A stretch of DNA of 64,000 nucleotides from Brevibacillus porteri (GCF_003013475.1 NZ_PXZO01000010.1:1-64000); one strand, 5' to 3'. Shown: positions 42,095 through 50,736, counted from the stretch's first letter. Numbers and translations: made by a program. The notes: a model not told the origin generated them from the sequence alone.

Positions 42095-42385
42095 ATGAAT
42101 ATTGAACAACTTGAACTAGCCGAAAAGCGAATCAAGATTTTTAAAGCGTTGGCAGATGAGACAAGGCTAGCCATTTTAAAGACCTTGTATCATTCCGGCA
42201 ACGAGCTAAATTGTACAGAAGTGGGCTTTACCTGCGACACCTCCAAGTCCAATGCCTCCTATCATTTCAAGACACTTCGAGAGGCAGGACTGATCAAAGT
42301 CAGAAAGGATGGGCAAGCACGGTACATGAGCATATATAAAGAAACCTTCGATCAAATATTGCCTGGCTTTTTAGATACCTTGTGA
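42095..42385 (+). CDS. ArsR family winged-helix transcriptional regulator
   Basis: 96 residues, the usual size for ArsR/SmtB repressors: KALADETRLAILKTL (helices 1-2), SKSNASYHFKTLREAGLI (recognition helix) and VRKDGQARYMSI (wing). The metal-site motif ELCVCDL is replaced by ELNCTEVGFTCDTSK; the two cysteines in this stretch could still bind a metal or sense oxidation. It appears to be translated from a leaderless mRNA. No adjacent metal transporter points to the effector. Confidence 0.88.
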   Translation: MNIEQLELAEKRIKIFKALADETRLAILKTLYHSGNELNCTEVGFTCDTSKSNASYHFKTLREAGLIKVRKDGQARYMSIYKETFDQILPGFLDTL

Positions 42386-42401
42386 TTGGTATCTTTTTTT
42401 G
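42372..42401 (+). terminator. Terminator overlapping the arsR-type gene stop
   Basis: AGATACC pairs with GGTATCT around an 8-nt loop, followed by seven T; the stop codon lies in the loop region. Confidence 0.85.
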
Positions 42402-42499
42402 CTCATTAGTTAAAAAGTTATTTAATTATAGAATCATAAAATAGAGCTCCTATTTTTGATGATCTTTTTCTTCACCATGTTTTTGATCAACTTTATTTC

Positions 42500-42985
42500 C
42501 TATTGGTTGGCCTTATCCAAGAGTGTAATGTGAAAAAACTTATTTTGTTCAACTTCGTTAAGATATAATTTCATTTCTAATGTAGGCTTCTCTGACAGCA
42601 TAGATTTGCTAGTATCAAAAATCTTTTTTGGGACGGAGAATGTTAGGTTTATTGTCTCTTTGGGAGTGATATTTAATTTATTTCCCCTACCTTCAACTTT
42701 AAAATTGTTCTGCTTAATCACGTCTTCTTCTTTTATGTTAAAACTAAGATAAACATTGTTTTGTTTGATTAGGTAAGGGGTGTTGTTTGTAATTTGGTAA
42801 GCATATACTACCTCATTATTTCCCTGCTCTATTTTAACGAATGATAATTTCACATTATTATCTAATTCAGTTAACACATTCGAGCCCATATCGGGGTACC
42901 TATCATTGTAATATGAGTATCCTATTATAATTACAACAATTATAAATACAATCGCTAGTATTGCTAAAATATTCTTCTTTATCAT
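42500..42985 (-). CDS. Membrane-anchored hypothetical protein in AT-rich island
   Basis: 161 residues: one N-terminal transmembrane segment (ILAILAIVFIIVVIIIGYSYY) followed by an Asn/Lys-rich extracytoplasmic domain with beta-sandwich-like spacing (VVYAYQITNNTPYLIKQNNV). No family is recognised. AAGGGGATGGG lies before the ATG. Base composition is far more AT-rich than the neighbours, suggesting acquisition. A 12-bp perfect hairpin (43013-43046, no T-run) separates it from the preceding gene on the same strand. Confidence 0.7.
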   Translation of the reverse strand: MIKKNILAILAIVFIIVVIIIGYSYYNDRYPDMGSNVLTELDNNVKLSFVKIEQGNNEVVYAYQITNNTPYLIKQNNVYLSFNIKEEDVIKQNNFKVEGRGNKLNITPKETINLTFSVPKKIFDTSKSMLSEKPTLEMKLYLNEVEQNKFFHITLLDKANQ

Positions 42986-43073
42986 AAATATCCCATCCCC
43001 TTCTAAATGTGGCGAAAGGTGCCAACAAATACATTGGCACCTTTCGATAACATATTATTAATTAAAGAAAATA

Positions 43074-43775
43074 TTAAAACTCAGCTTCCGACCAGGCTAT
43101 ATCGTCCCCAACATATAATTTAACATAATGCGTATAACCGCTTGCTTGCCATCTTAAATATGCGTAGGCTGGATCACCATAGGATTCATATTTTGTATCA
43201 ATACTCAGTTCTGCATCAGAATAACTGTCATTCCCAGCAACAATTACATAATCGTATACCTTTGAGATGTAGTCATCGTCATCTTGTACAGTTGTATAGT
43301 TTGCTTTGAACTCTCCGCTTTGAGTAAAATCAGTTTCAAGTACTTTTCTACCCTTGTAGTTACAATATCCAGTGCCGCAGGTTGATGTTCCACCTGAAAC
43401 CGAGGTGATCGTAATTGATCCATCTGGGTATGTAAACATCGTGCCTGCAGTTACACTTCCATCAGCTTCAGTAAATTCAAATTTTTTCTCCTCCGGTTGT
43501 ACAAGAGATTTCATTTTCTTCTCATGGTTTATTGAATCCCAAACTTCTCCATTCCGTAGTTTATCTAGCAATTCATAACGCTTATTCTCATCTATTAATT
43601 TGGACCATTTTTCCATTTCCTGTTCAATCTTCTTAAGTTCATTTTCGGTGAATTTTTGAACTTTCACTTCATCTTTTTCAATATTTGATGACTGTGCTCC
43701 AACAGAATCAATACTTAATGTTAGAACTAAACATATTGACAGAATGGTTGAAACTAAACTTTTCAAAAAACTCAC
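43074..43775 (-). CDS. Secreted hypothetical protein in AT-rich island
   Basis: About 233 residues. Signal peptide SFLKSLVSTILSICLVLTLS ending near VGA-Q, then a charged helical stretch (ENELKKIEQEMEKWSKLI) and a C-terminal beta-rich region with a CGTGYC pair of cysteines and DPAYAYLRWQASGYTHYVKL. The family is unknown. Start is uncertain: GTG 43775 gives the best signal peptide but no strong ribosome binding site; the frame stays open to an ATG at 43853 that overlaps the divergent MFS gene. AT-rich codon use sets it apart. Confidence 0.65.
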   Translation of the reverse strand: MSFLKSLVSTILSICLVLTLSIDSVGAQSSNIEKDEVKVQKFTENELKKIEQEMEKWSKLIDENKRYELLDKLRNGEVWDSINHEKKMKSLVQPEEKKFEFTEADGSVTAGTMFTYPDGSITITSVSGGTSTCGTGYCNYKGRKVLETDFTQSGEFKANYTTVQDDDDYISKVYDYVIVAGNDSYSDAELSIDTKYESYGDPAYAYLRWQASGYTHYVKLYVGDDIAWSEAEF

Positions 43776-43828
43776 ACTTTTCAAACACGTTATATTGTAA
43801 ATTATTACATTTAAAAACAAATTTGTAA

Positions 43829-44977
43829 ATGAGTTTGATCGGTACGAATACATTTATCATTAGCCCACTGCTGCCAACCTTGCGAGAGTTATATCACGTA
43901 TCCACTAACCAGGCAGCCTGGCTGATCGGAACGTATGCTCTCGGATTTGCATTGACCGCTTTAGTCGCCGGTCCGCTATCCGATAATCGAAACAGGAAAC
44001 ATGTGATGGCATTCGGTATGCTCGGATTTGCACTTTCCACACTTGCATGCGCCTTTGCACCTAGTTTCGCCGCGATGCTCTTCTTTCGCTTTCTTGCCGG
44101 GACCTTCTCTGCCTTTATCGGTCCTCAAGTGTGGGCTGCCATTCCTGTTTTGTTTCCCCCTGCTCGTATCGGAAAAGCTATGGGGATTGTCATGGCAGGT
44201 CTTTCGGTTTCCCAAGTGATCGGTGTACCTATAGGCAGTTTTTTGTCCGCTTATCATTGGTCGTTTCCTTTTTTGGCTGTAGGAATTGCTTCTCTCGGAG
44301 CTTTTGTACTCATCATCCGAAAACTTCCCGATTTATTGCCTCCTACCGCCATAGCCGGACTTGGAACAAACAACGCCCGGGTGGCTATTTTTGCACGTTA
44401 CATGGATCTGTTGCGACTGCCTCAAGCTTCACGAAGCTTTATCGGCTATTTCGTTTTCATGACGGGTGTCTATGCAGTCTTTTCATTCTATGGCGTATGG
44501 CTTTCCGATCAATATCAGCAATCCGTTACCCAAATTGGCTTGATCACTTTCGTTATCGGGCTTGGCAACACCGTTGGCAGCTTACTCAGCGGTTGGTTAC
44601 TCGAGCGTTTGAAGACAAATACGATTTTGACCGTTGGGTTTCTGGGCAGCGCCCTGCTCTATCTTGTTTTGCCTTACATACCGGGAGTCGGCTTTTTGCA
44701 GGTTGTCCTCTTCTTCATGTACTGCTTCGGCGGTGTACTCGTGCCTGTCCTGATGGGGTACTTGCAATCATTGTCCGACACCTCGCGCGGTACTATATCG
44801 AGCTTGGCCAACGCCTGTATGTACATCGGAACTTTCATTGCCTCTTCTTTCGCAGGCAATTTGTATTCTATTTTTGGATTCGTGGGGGTCAGCACCTTCG
44901 CCACCTTCACTTTTCTTATCGCCTATCTTCTCTTTGTTTTGAGGACGGGTAAATTAAATGTAACCTCTCAAGCTTGA
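43829..44977 (+). CDS. MFS transporter, probably lacking its original 5' end
   Basis: 382 residues, twelve-helix DHA-type major facilitator; helix 1 to 2 reads GTNTFIISPLLPTLRELYHV and the A-motif loop GPLSDNRNRKHVM is intact. The ORF opens at ATG 43829 directly after an in-frame TAA, with no Shine-Dalgarno, and the residue count before the first conserved motif is about 12-15 short of the usual TM1. The upstream DNA is an AT-rich island. The simplest reading is that an insertion or deletion replaced the original start; function is doubtful. Confidence 0.75.
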   Translation: MSLIGTNTFIISPLLPTLRELYHVSTNQAAWLIGTYALGFALTALVAGPLSDNRNRKHVMAFGMLGFALSTLACAFAPSFAAMLFFRFLAGTFSAFIGPQVWAAIPVLFPPARIGKAMGIVMAGLSVSQVIGVPIGSFLSAYHWSFPFLAVGIASLGAFVLIIRKLPDLLPPTAIAGLGTNNARVAIFARYMDLLRLPQASRSFIGYFVFMTGVYAVFSFYGVWLSDQYQQSVTQIGLITFVIGLGNTVGSLLSGWLLERLKTNTILTVGFLGSALLYLVLPYIPGVGFLQVVLFFMYCFGGVLVPVLMGYLQSLSDTSRGTISSLANACMYIGTFIASSFAGNLYSIFGFVGVSTFATFTFLIAYLLFVLRTGKLNVTSQA

Positions 44978-45057
44978 GTTCTTTACTTTCCCTCTTCGCC
45001 TTGCTACGCTATGGTCACATTCATTTTATCGCAGTCAGCAGGACGGAGAGGGTCAAC

Positions 45058-46305
45058 GTGGATTCATCCCCATCTTTATGGAAAAACAGTTCGTTCCTCA
45101 AGCTTTGGCTTGCGCAAATGACAGCAAGCATCGGTGATCATTGCTACAGCTTCGCATTACTCTGGTATTTGCTCCAAGCAACCAAATCGGGTACGGTGCT
45201 CAGCCTGCTCGCAATCCCGGAAATGGTGGCGGGTCTCCTATTTTACCTCGTCGGCGGAGTCATGGCTGACCGGTACAGCCCGCGTATGCTCATGGTGGGT
45301 GCGGATGTTGCGCGAATTGTTGTCGCGATCACGGTTGGCATCCTGGTCTACATGGGTGTAGAAGAGTTTGCTTTTTTTCTGGCAGCCCAATTCTTGTTGG
45401 GGTTGTTCTCCAGTCTGTTTCAGCCAGCGCGAACCGTTGCACTCAAATCAGTGGTTCCCCAAGAGCAGCTAGGGCGAGCAAATGCCATCTTGGATACGAC
45501 TTTCCGAACGATTCGGATTATTGCGCCAATGTCGATTGGACTGGTCGCTTCGATTATGCCGCTGTCTACTTTGTTTTTTGTGAACGCAGGCAGCTATTTG
45601 ATTTCCGTCTTGTTCCTTTATGCCATCCGTATTTCGTTGACCGATCAACAACAAGTATCTCCTACGAAAATGACACCCAGGCAGTACGCCCGGGATATTG
45701 CCGCAGGTTTACAGGAGCTAAAACAAAATCGTGCTCTGTTCTTGATTCTTCTCTTTAGCAATATGGGCTTTCTCGTCTGGCAGGTCACTTACACGGTGGG
45801 CTTCCCATTCATGGCCGAACGCATGCAGCAAGGAAACGGAAGTACATTAGCTGTCTTGTTGGGCTTTTACGGGATCGGGAACTTGCTAGGAAGCCTGTAC
45901 ATGGCGCGATCGTTCTACATTCGCTATTTGTTTGTGATTATGATTGGTTGGGTGTTTCAGGCAGTCGGATTCCTGTTGCTTACGGCAGGAGGTACCGCTC
46001 ACTGGATTGCCTTCCTCGGAGCAGCCGTGGCAGGGATCGGAGGGCCGCTCATTGGTATCCCGACCGTGACTGCCATTCAAATCAAAGCATCCAGCAACAG
46101 TACAGGCAAAATTTTTGCGATCAACATGCTCATGTTCACTTTCTTTTGCACATTGTCCAGCAGCCTCGGTGCAATCTGGATGGGCAAATGGCCCGTTGAG
46201 CAGCTTTTCCTCGTTAGTGGACTATTCCTCGCTGTCATGAGCTTCGCAGGCTTCCTGATTGAAAAACGAAAACCAACGGAACAACACCAATCCTCGTCTG
46301 CATAA
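45058..46305 (+). CDS. MFS transporter (MFS_3 group)
   Basis: 415 residues with twelve helices. The opening SSFLKLWLAQMTASIGDHCYSFALLWYL, GGVMADRYSPRMLMVGAD and SSLFQPARTVALKSVVPQEQ place it in the macrolide-efflux-like MFS_3 group. GTG 45058 with GGAGAGGG upstream is the likely start; the ORF begins at 44974 inside the preceding gene's last codons. It lies 80 bp after another MFS gene, perhaps in the same transcript. Substrate unknown. Confidence 0.86.
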   Translation: MDSSPSLWKNSSFLKLWLAQMTASIGDHCYSFALLWYLLQATKSGTVLSLLAIPEMVAGLLFYLVGGVMADRYSPRMLMVGADVARIVVAITVGILVYMGVEEFAFFLAAQFLLGLFSSLFQPARTVALKSVVPQEQLGRANAILDTTFRTIRIIAPMSIGLVASIMPLSTLFFVNAGSYLISVLFLYAIRISLTDQQQVSPTKMTPRQYARDIAAGLQELKQNRALFLILLFSNMGFLVWQVTYTVGFPFMAERMQQGNGSTLAVLLGFYGIGNLLGSLYMARSFYIRYLFVIMIGWVFQAVGFLLLTAGGTAHWIAFLGAAVAGIGGPLIGIPTVTAIQIKASSNSTGKIFAINMLMFTFFCTLSSSLGAIWMGKWPVEQLFLVSGLFLAVMSFAGFLIEKRKPTEQHQSSSA

Positions 46306-46321
46306 GTAGCTTTTTTCATAC

Positions 46322-46365
46322 CAAAAAGCCGTTTTTTCCTCCTTCAAGGAATCAACGGCTTTTTG
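46322..46365. terminator. Bidirectional terminator after the MFS gene
   Basis: AAAAAGCCGTT pairs with AACGGCTTTTT across about 20 nt. Confidence 0.88.
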
Positions 46366-46370
46366 TTTTC

Positions 46371-46880
46371 CTACATTTCAACTGACTGCTGTTGTGTCAC
46401 ACAATGAATCATCCCACCATGTTTATAAAGCTCTCTGACATCAATGCCAATCACTTCACGGTCAGGGTATAGCTTTTGGATGATCTCGTTTGCGATTTTG
46501 TCATTCGGATCATGATAATTCGGCACAAGGACAACGGTATTCCCAATATTGAAATTCACATAGGAGGCTTTGTATCCCAAGTCCTTTCCATTCTCTAAAA
46601 TGACATTGTGCTTACTGATTGGTAAATTCACGTACTTATACGGCTTGCCCAAGGCATCTTCGCCTTCAGCAATGTTTGGATATCCTTATTCGGGACACCC
46701 CATTCCTCTAAATCATTTTCCTTCATCGTAATAATCGTTGACTGATCATAAAATTTGGCAAAACCATCAATATGAAAATCTGTAATATCGAGGCCTGGTA
46801 CACCATCTAGCCAAATAAAATTCGTCGCCCCAAGATATTCTTTCATATACTTCTCAACATCTGCTTCTGAAAATTTGGAT
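46371..46880 (-). pseudogene. Agmatine deiminase / peptidyl-arginine deiminase remnant
   Basis: Two frames together give the C-terminal half of an agmatine deiminase-like protein: KYMKEYLGATNFIWLDG, DITDFHIDGFAKF (metal/guanidine site) in one frame, then a frameshift near 46640-46660 and YVNFNIGNTVVLVPNYHD, GIDVRELYKHGGMIHC with the active-site Cys. The N-terminal half is absent; the reading continues upstream into the MerR remnant's stop. The gene is therefore truncated and frameshifted and not functional. Confidence 0.75.
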
Positions 46881-46882
46881 TT

Positions 46883-47428
46883 CTATTTTGGGATCATCAA
46901 CTCAATATTACTGTTGTCAGGGTTGAATTCTTCATCTAAAAACAAGACAGACGGCGCACCAAGTAACTGAATATGATTTTCTTCCGCCTGCACGTATATA
47001 GAATCAATGTACTTGTCCATGTCCGCAATATGAATTTGCAAGCTTTGACTGATGATACTTACTTCATTTCTCATTCCGAGCAATATATCGAATGATATCT
47101 TCCTTTTTTTCAATCATCTCCTGCATTTCTGCAATGTTTTGTCTATAACAATTCACCTCATTGGACAATTCATTCATTTTCGAGTGGATAATTCGATAAA
47201 AAATTTCCTGTCTGATGTCTGAAGGATCGTTTTAATCTCCGGTAGAGAAAATCTATATTCTTTCAACTTATTGATAAGTAATGCCGTTTCTAATTGACTC
47301 TTTTCATAGTATCAGTATCCATTCGTTTCATCGACATGCAAGGGCTTCAAAAGTTCTTCCTTGTCATAGTGTCGCAACATGCGCGGACTCATTTTGCAAA
47401 GCTGAGAAAATCTGCTGATTGTGTACAT
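46883..47428 (-). pseudogene. MerR family regulator pseudogene
   Basis: From ATG 47428 (after AAGGGAGACAT) the reading MYTISRFSQLCKMSPRMLRH is a normal MerR helix-turn-helix, but a TGA replaces the expected Arg of the NGYRYY motif. A frameshift follows in the linker helix (near 47208), and a second near 47060 leads into a GyrI-like effector-domain fragment (LQIHIADMDKYIDSIYVQA to NIELMIPK). Three lesions plus C-terminal truncation show decay. The original target, perhaps the adjacent deiminase or a drug pump, is unknown. Confidence 0.78.
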
Positions 47429-47537
47429 ATGTCTCCCTTCCCCTTTGTGATGATTTCAAGAAAATATTATATCATTCAGTATCGAGACTCTGGTGATACC
47501 TACCATCGTTATTTTCTCATTATTTGCAAAAAAACAA

Positions 47538-47566
47538 TTGCAACCGGTATTTTCATGTCATATAAT
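47538..47566 (+). promoter_or_regulatory. Sigma-A promoter of the ammonium transporter operon
   Basis: TTGCAA (47538-47543), 17 bp, TATAAT (47561-47566). The -10 element lies inside the first GlnR/TnrA box. Confidence 0.7.
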
Positions 47567-47601
47567 CTGACATAAATAAATTTGTGTCAGGTTATATGAC
47601 A
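47556..47601. promoter_or_regulatory. Two GlnR/TnrA boxes at the amt promoter
   Basis: TGTCATATAATCTGACA (47556-47572) matches the GlnR/TnrA consensus TGTNANAWWWTMTNACA throughout; TGTCAGGTTATATGACA (47585-47601) matches at all but one position. Centres are 29 bp apart. Box 1 covers the -10 and box 2 covers the start of the transcript, an arrangement that fits repression under nitrogen excess rather than activation. Confidence 0.85.
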
Positions 47602-47619
47602 CAGAGAAGAGGTGGATGG

Positions 47620-48954
47620 ATGGAACCTACTGTCGCAAGTCTCTCGTCTGCCATTGACGCCACATGGGTCATGGTCTCGGCCATTCTGGTCATTCTCATG
47701 CAGGTTGGATTTGCCCTACTGGAAGCTGGTTCTACTCGCATGAAAAACGCTGGTCACGTCGCAGGCAAAACGGTCCTTACCTTCGGCATCTGCTCGATTG
47801 CCTTTTGGGCGTTTGGCTTTGGTCTGACGTTTGGAAACGGCAACTCTTTCGTCGGACTTTCCGGATTCTTTTTTGATGGCATGCAAAAAGACGCTTTCTC
47901 CGCTTTTTCCGCTGCAACTGTGCCTATCTCGATACTCTTCCTCTTTCAGCTCGCTTTTGCAGCCGTTTCACTCGCGATCGCCTGGGGTGGTTTCGCCGAA
48001 CGTGCCAAGCTGTCCATTTATTTTATTTTCAGCGTACTGTTTACTGTCCTCATCTATCCTGTCGTCGGCCACTGGGTGTGGGGCGGCGGTTGGTTGGCAC
48101 AGCTCGGGATGCAAGACTTCGCTGGTTCTACAGTTGTCCATCTCCAAGGTGCCATCGTCGCACTTGTCGCCACTATCCTTTTGAAGCCTCGCATTGGAAA
48201 ATACAATCGCGACGGCAGCTCCAATCTGATTCCTGGTCACAACCAAGTCTACTCTGTCTTAGGTGTCCTGTTTCTTTGGATCGGCTGGTTCGGCTTTAAC
48301 GCCGGCTCCACGCTCGGCAGTACATCTGGATTTTTCGGCTATATCGCCGTCACAACCAATCTCGCTACCGCAGCAGGCGCTGTCGCCGCTCTTGCTATCT
48401 CCTGGATCGTCATGGGAAAAGCAGATATTCCAAGCATGCTCAACGGCGTCCTCGCTGCTCTCGTCGCGATTACAGCATCCTGCGCCTTCGTCGATCCGTG
48501 GGCAGCTGTTGTGATCGGTGCTGTGTCAGGTATTCTTACATTTTATACATCCATTTGGTTTGATCGTATGGGGATTGATGATCCTGTCTTCGCTTTTTCC
48601 GTGCATGGGGTGGCTGGTATTTGGGGAACGTTGTCCACGGGTTTATTCGCTACTCCGGAGCTTGCCGAAAAGGTCGGCGTAGGCGGTCCTGGGCTGTTTT
48701 ATGGCGGCGGCCTGCATCAGTTAGGGGTTCAGGTGTTGGGCTTGGCTGGCTCCGCGCTCTACGTTTTCGTAGTAGCCTTCATCATCTTGTATGTGTTAAA
48801 AGTAACCATTGGCCTGCGAGTCACTGAAGAGGAAGAGGTGGTTGGTCTTGACCTTAGCGAACATGGGGGATACGGCTATCCCGAACTACTCCAGCCTGAA
48901 CGCGTACGACCGGCTACATCTACCCAAAGCAGCACCTCTCACTCTCTCACCTGA
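47620..48954 (+). CDS. amt: Ammonium transporter (Amt/NrgA family)
   Basis: 444 residues, eleven membrane helices. The pore twin histidines are in STVVHLQGA and FSVHGVAGIWGT; the Phe-gate and WxxFGFxL-type signature AFWAFGFGLTFGNG and GFALLEAGSTRMKNAGH near the N-terminus are typical. It conducts NH3/NH4+ when ammonium is scarce. ATG 47620 follows AGAGGTGGATGG; an earlier in-frame start at 47584 lies in the second GlnR box. No glnK (PII) follows; instead a DUF294 nucleotidyltransferase gene overlaps its end. Confidence 0.95.
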   Translation: MEPTVASLSSAIDATWVMVSAILVILMQVGFALLEAGSTRMKNAGHVAGKTVLTFGICSIAFWAFGFGLTFGNGNSFVGLSGFFFDGMQKDAFSAFSAATVPISILFLFQLAFAAVSLAIAWGGFAERAKLSIYFIFSVLFTVLIYPVVGHWVWGGGWLAQLGMQDFAGSTVVHLQGAIVALVATILLKPRIGKYNRDGSSNLIPGHNQVYSVLGVLFLWIGWFGFNAGSTLGSTSGFFGYIAVTTNLATAAGAVAALAISWIVMGKADIPSMLNGVLAALVAITASCAFVDPWAAVVIGAVSGILTFYTSIWFDRMGIDDPVFAFSVHGVAGIWGTLSTGLFATPELAEKVGVGGPGLFYGGGLHQLGVQVLGLAGSALYVFVVAFIILYVLKVTIGLRVTEEEEVVGLDLSEHGGYGYPELLQPERVRPATSTQSSTSHSLT

Positions 48955-50017
48955 ACAAGTGGAAAAAATACGGAATGTTGACTCCTTTGACGAGCTGGCC
49001 TTATTGCGACGAGAATTGTTGGACCCTTCTCCGTTGCGTTCATTGAATCGCGCAGGGGAATTGGCCCCTTTTTCCATCGTCGTCAATCTGATTCACGACA
49101 ATCTTATCCGACAAGGGGTACTCCTCGCAGTGAACGACCTTGCCAAAAGGGGCTTGGGTACCCCTCCCGTCCCCTTTGCCTTTCTGCAATTCGGCAGTGG
49201 CGGACGGTCAGAGCAAGCACTCATCAGCGATCAGGATAACGGCCTCGTCTATCAACTGCCAGATCACCTGTGCGAACAGGAAACAGAAAAGATACATGGC
49301 TACTTTCATTTGCTGGGGGCGACGATCGTTGCTGGTCTGGAGGTAGCCGGCTATCCTCCCTGCCAAGGGAATGTCACTTGCCTCTCCCCAAAATGGCGAG
49401 GCAGCACCGAACAATGGCTGGACCAAATAGACAGATGGGTCTCTCACCCCATCTGGGAGAACGCCCGTTATTTACTGCTCGCAAGTGATGTGCGTGTCTT
49501 ATGGGGCGAATCGGCCATTTTTACTCCCGTCCATGACCGCTTCCGTCAACTGCTTGCAGGGAATGTCTTCTTGCTGAATCGACTGGTAAGCAATACGTTG
49601 CATTATCGGGTGCCACTCGGAATATTCGGCAGAGTTTTACCCGAAGTCCATGGACGCTTCCGCGGCGCCATCAATGTGAAGTACGGCATTTATTTGCCAC
49701 TAGTGAATTGCGTACGGCATTTCGCCTTGGCGCATGGCATCTTTGCCAGCTCTACCTTGGAACGATTGGATCTACTCGGTGAAAAAGGAGTCTGGAGCAA
49801 AGGCCTTTGTGACGAGGTGGCCGCATACTTCCGGCAAATTCAAGGTTTGCGCCTGATCGCTCCCCTCCATTGGGAAGATGGGCAATACACGAGCAATAGC
49901 TATATCAAGCTAGGAGAGCTTTCTCCTGACACCCAAGTGATGGTACGACAGTCGATGAAGCTGGCGATCCGCCTGCAAAAAATGACAGAAAAGCTCCCGT
50001 CCGTTTTTGGGGGATAG
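48863..50017 (+). CDS. DUF294 nucleotidyltransferase-like protein
   Basis: About 384 residues. An N-terminal helical region is followed by a GlnD-like nucleotidyltransferase domain with GSGGRSEQALISDQDNGLVY (GSxGR plus DxD catalytic Asp pair) and a C-terminal DUF294_C domain (GRFRGAINVKYG, ARYLLLASDVRVLWG). The family is related to PII uridylyltransferases and DUF294-CBS proteins; no activity is proven. The gene overlaps the end of amt by about 90 bp. ATG 48863 lacks a close Shine-Dalgarno; TTG 48848, 8 nt after AGAGG, is a good alternative start. Confidence 0.82.
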   Translation: MGDTAIPNYSSLNAYDRLHLPKAAPLTLSPEQVEKIRNVDSFDELALLRRELLDPSPLRSLNRAGELAPFSIVVNLIHDNLIRQGVLLAVNDLAKRGLGTPPVPFAFLQFGSGGRSEQALISDQDNGLVYQLPDHLCEQETEKIHGYFHLLGATIVAGLEVAGYPPCQGNVTCLSPKWRGSTEQWLDQIDRWVSHPIWENARYLLLASDVRVLWGESAIFTPVHDRFRQLLAGNVFLLNRLVSNTLHYRVPLGIFGRVLPEVHGRFRGAINVKYGIYLPLVNCVRHFALAHGIFASSTLERLDLLGEKGVWSKGLCDEVAAYFRQIQGLRLIAPLHWEDGQYTSNSYIKLGELSPDTQVMVRQSMKLAIRLQKMTEKLPSVFGG

Positions 50018-50028
50018 GAGGAGATCGC

Positions 50029-50736
50029 GTGGCAAAATGGGACTTATTCGGTCGCATTTGGCATATGAGCCGGGCTATACCAGGTATAGCAGATGACAAA
50101 CAACACATCGCTTATTTGCGCTCCATTTCCAAAACGAATAAACCAATCGATTCCAGTGCCGATATTCCTCTACACGATCTGGAGGTTGTCGTCGTCGATC
50201 TGGAAACGACCGGTTTTTATCCCGATCACGGAGACGCGATTATATCGATGGGAGCCGTCGCCATGAGAGGAGAGCACCTCCTCCTCGGCGATTCTTTTTA
50301 TACGCTGGTCAATCCCGGCCGGGCGATTCCTCCACACATCCGCTCTCTCACCGGGATTACCGATGATATGGTTGCCGATGCTCCCGAGCTGCTAGAAGCT
50401 TTGTCCCGTTTTTTTCAATTCGTTGGAGATCGTCCGCTCGTTGCCCATCACTCTCGCCATGAGCGTGAATTTTTACGATCTGGACTCTGGAAAACGAGCC
50501 GACGTCCGTTTACCCACCGTATGCTGGATACGATGCTACTCATCCGATTGTTGAGTAATCCGATTGGCAACGGCTCGCTGGACGCCCTCTGTGCGGCACA
50601 CGACATCCCGATCTCACGCAGGCATCACGCTTACTGTGACGCTGTTGCCGCTGGTACGCTCTGGGCGAAGTATTTGGTGAAAGCACAATCCCAAGGCTTT
50701 ACAAACCTGCGGCAGGTTTACGAGGCCGTACGCTAG
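50029..50736 (+). CDS. DnaQ-like 3'-5' exonuclease
   Basis: 235 residues. DEDDh exonuclease core: VVVVDLETTGFYP (motif I), then LVAHHSRHEREFL (motif II), and HHAYCDAVAAGTLW (motif III with the His). It is similar to the exonuclease paired with DUF294 proteins in other genomes. GTG 50029 follows TAGGAGGAGATCGC, 11 bp after the DUF294 gene, so the three form an operon with amt. Its nucleotide or nucleic-acid substrate is unknown. Confidence 0.9.
   Translation: MAKWDLFGRIWHMSRAIPGIADDKQHIAYLRSISKTNKPIDSSADIPLHDLEVVVVDLETTGFYPDHGDAIISMGAVAMRGEHLLLGDSFYTLVNPGRAIPPHIRSLTGITDDMVADAPELLEALSRFFQFVGDRPLVAHHSRHEREFLRSGLWKTSRRPFTHRMLDTMLLIRLLSNPIGNGSLDALCAAHDIPISRRHHAYCDAVAAGTLWAKYLVKAQSQGFTNLRQVYEAVR

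Noticed and set aside
44131-44952. 273-codon ORF in another frame of the MFS gene
   Set aside because: It lies wholly inside the MFS coding sequence, is Arg/Cys/His/Phe-rich and has no ribosome binding site; it is a shadow of the true gene.
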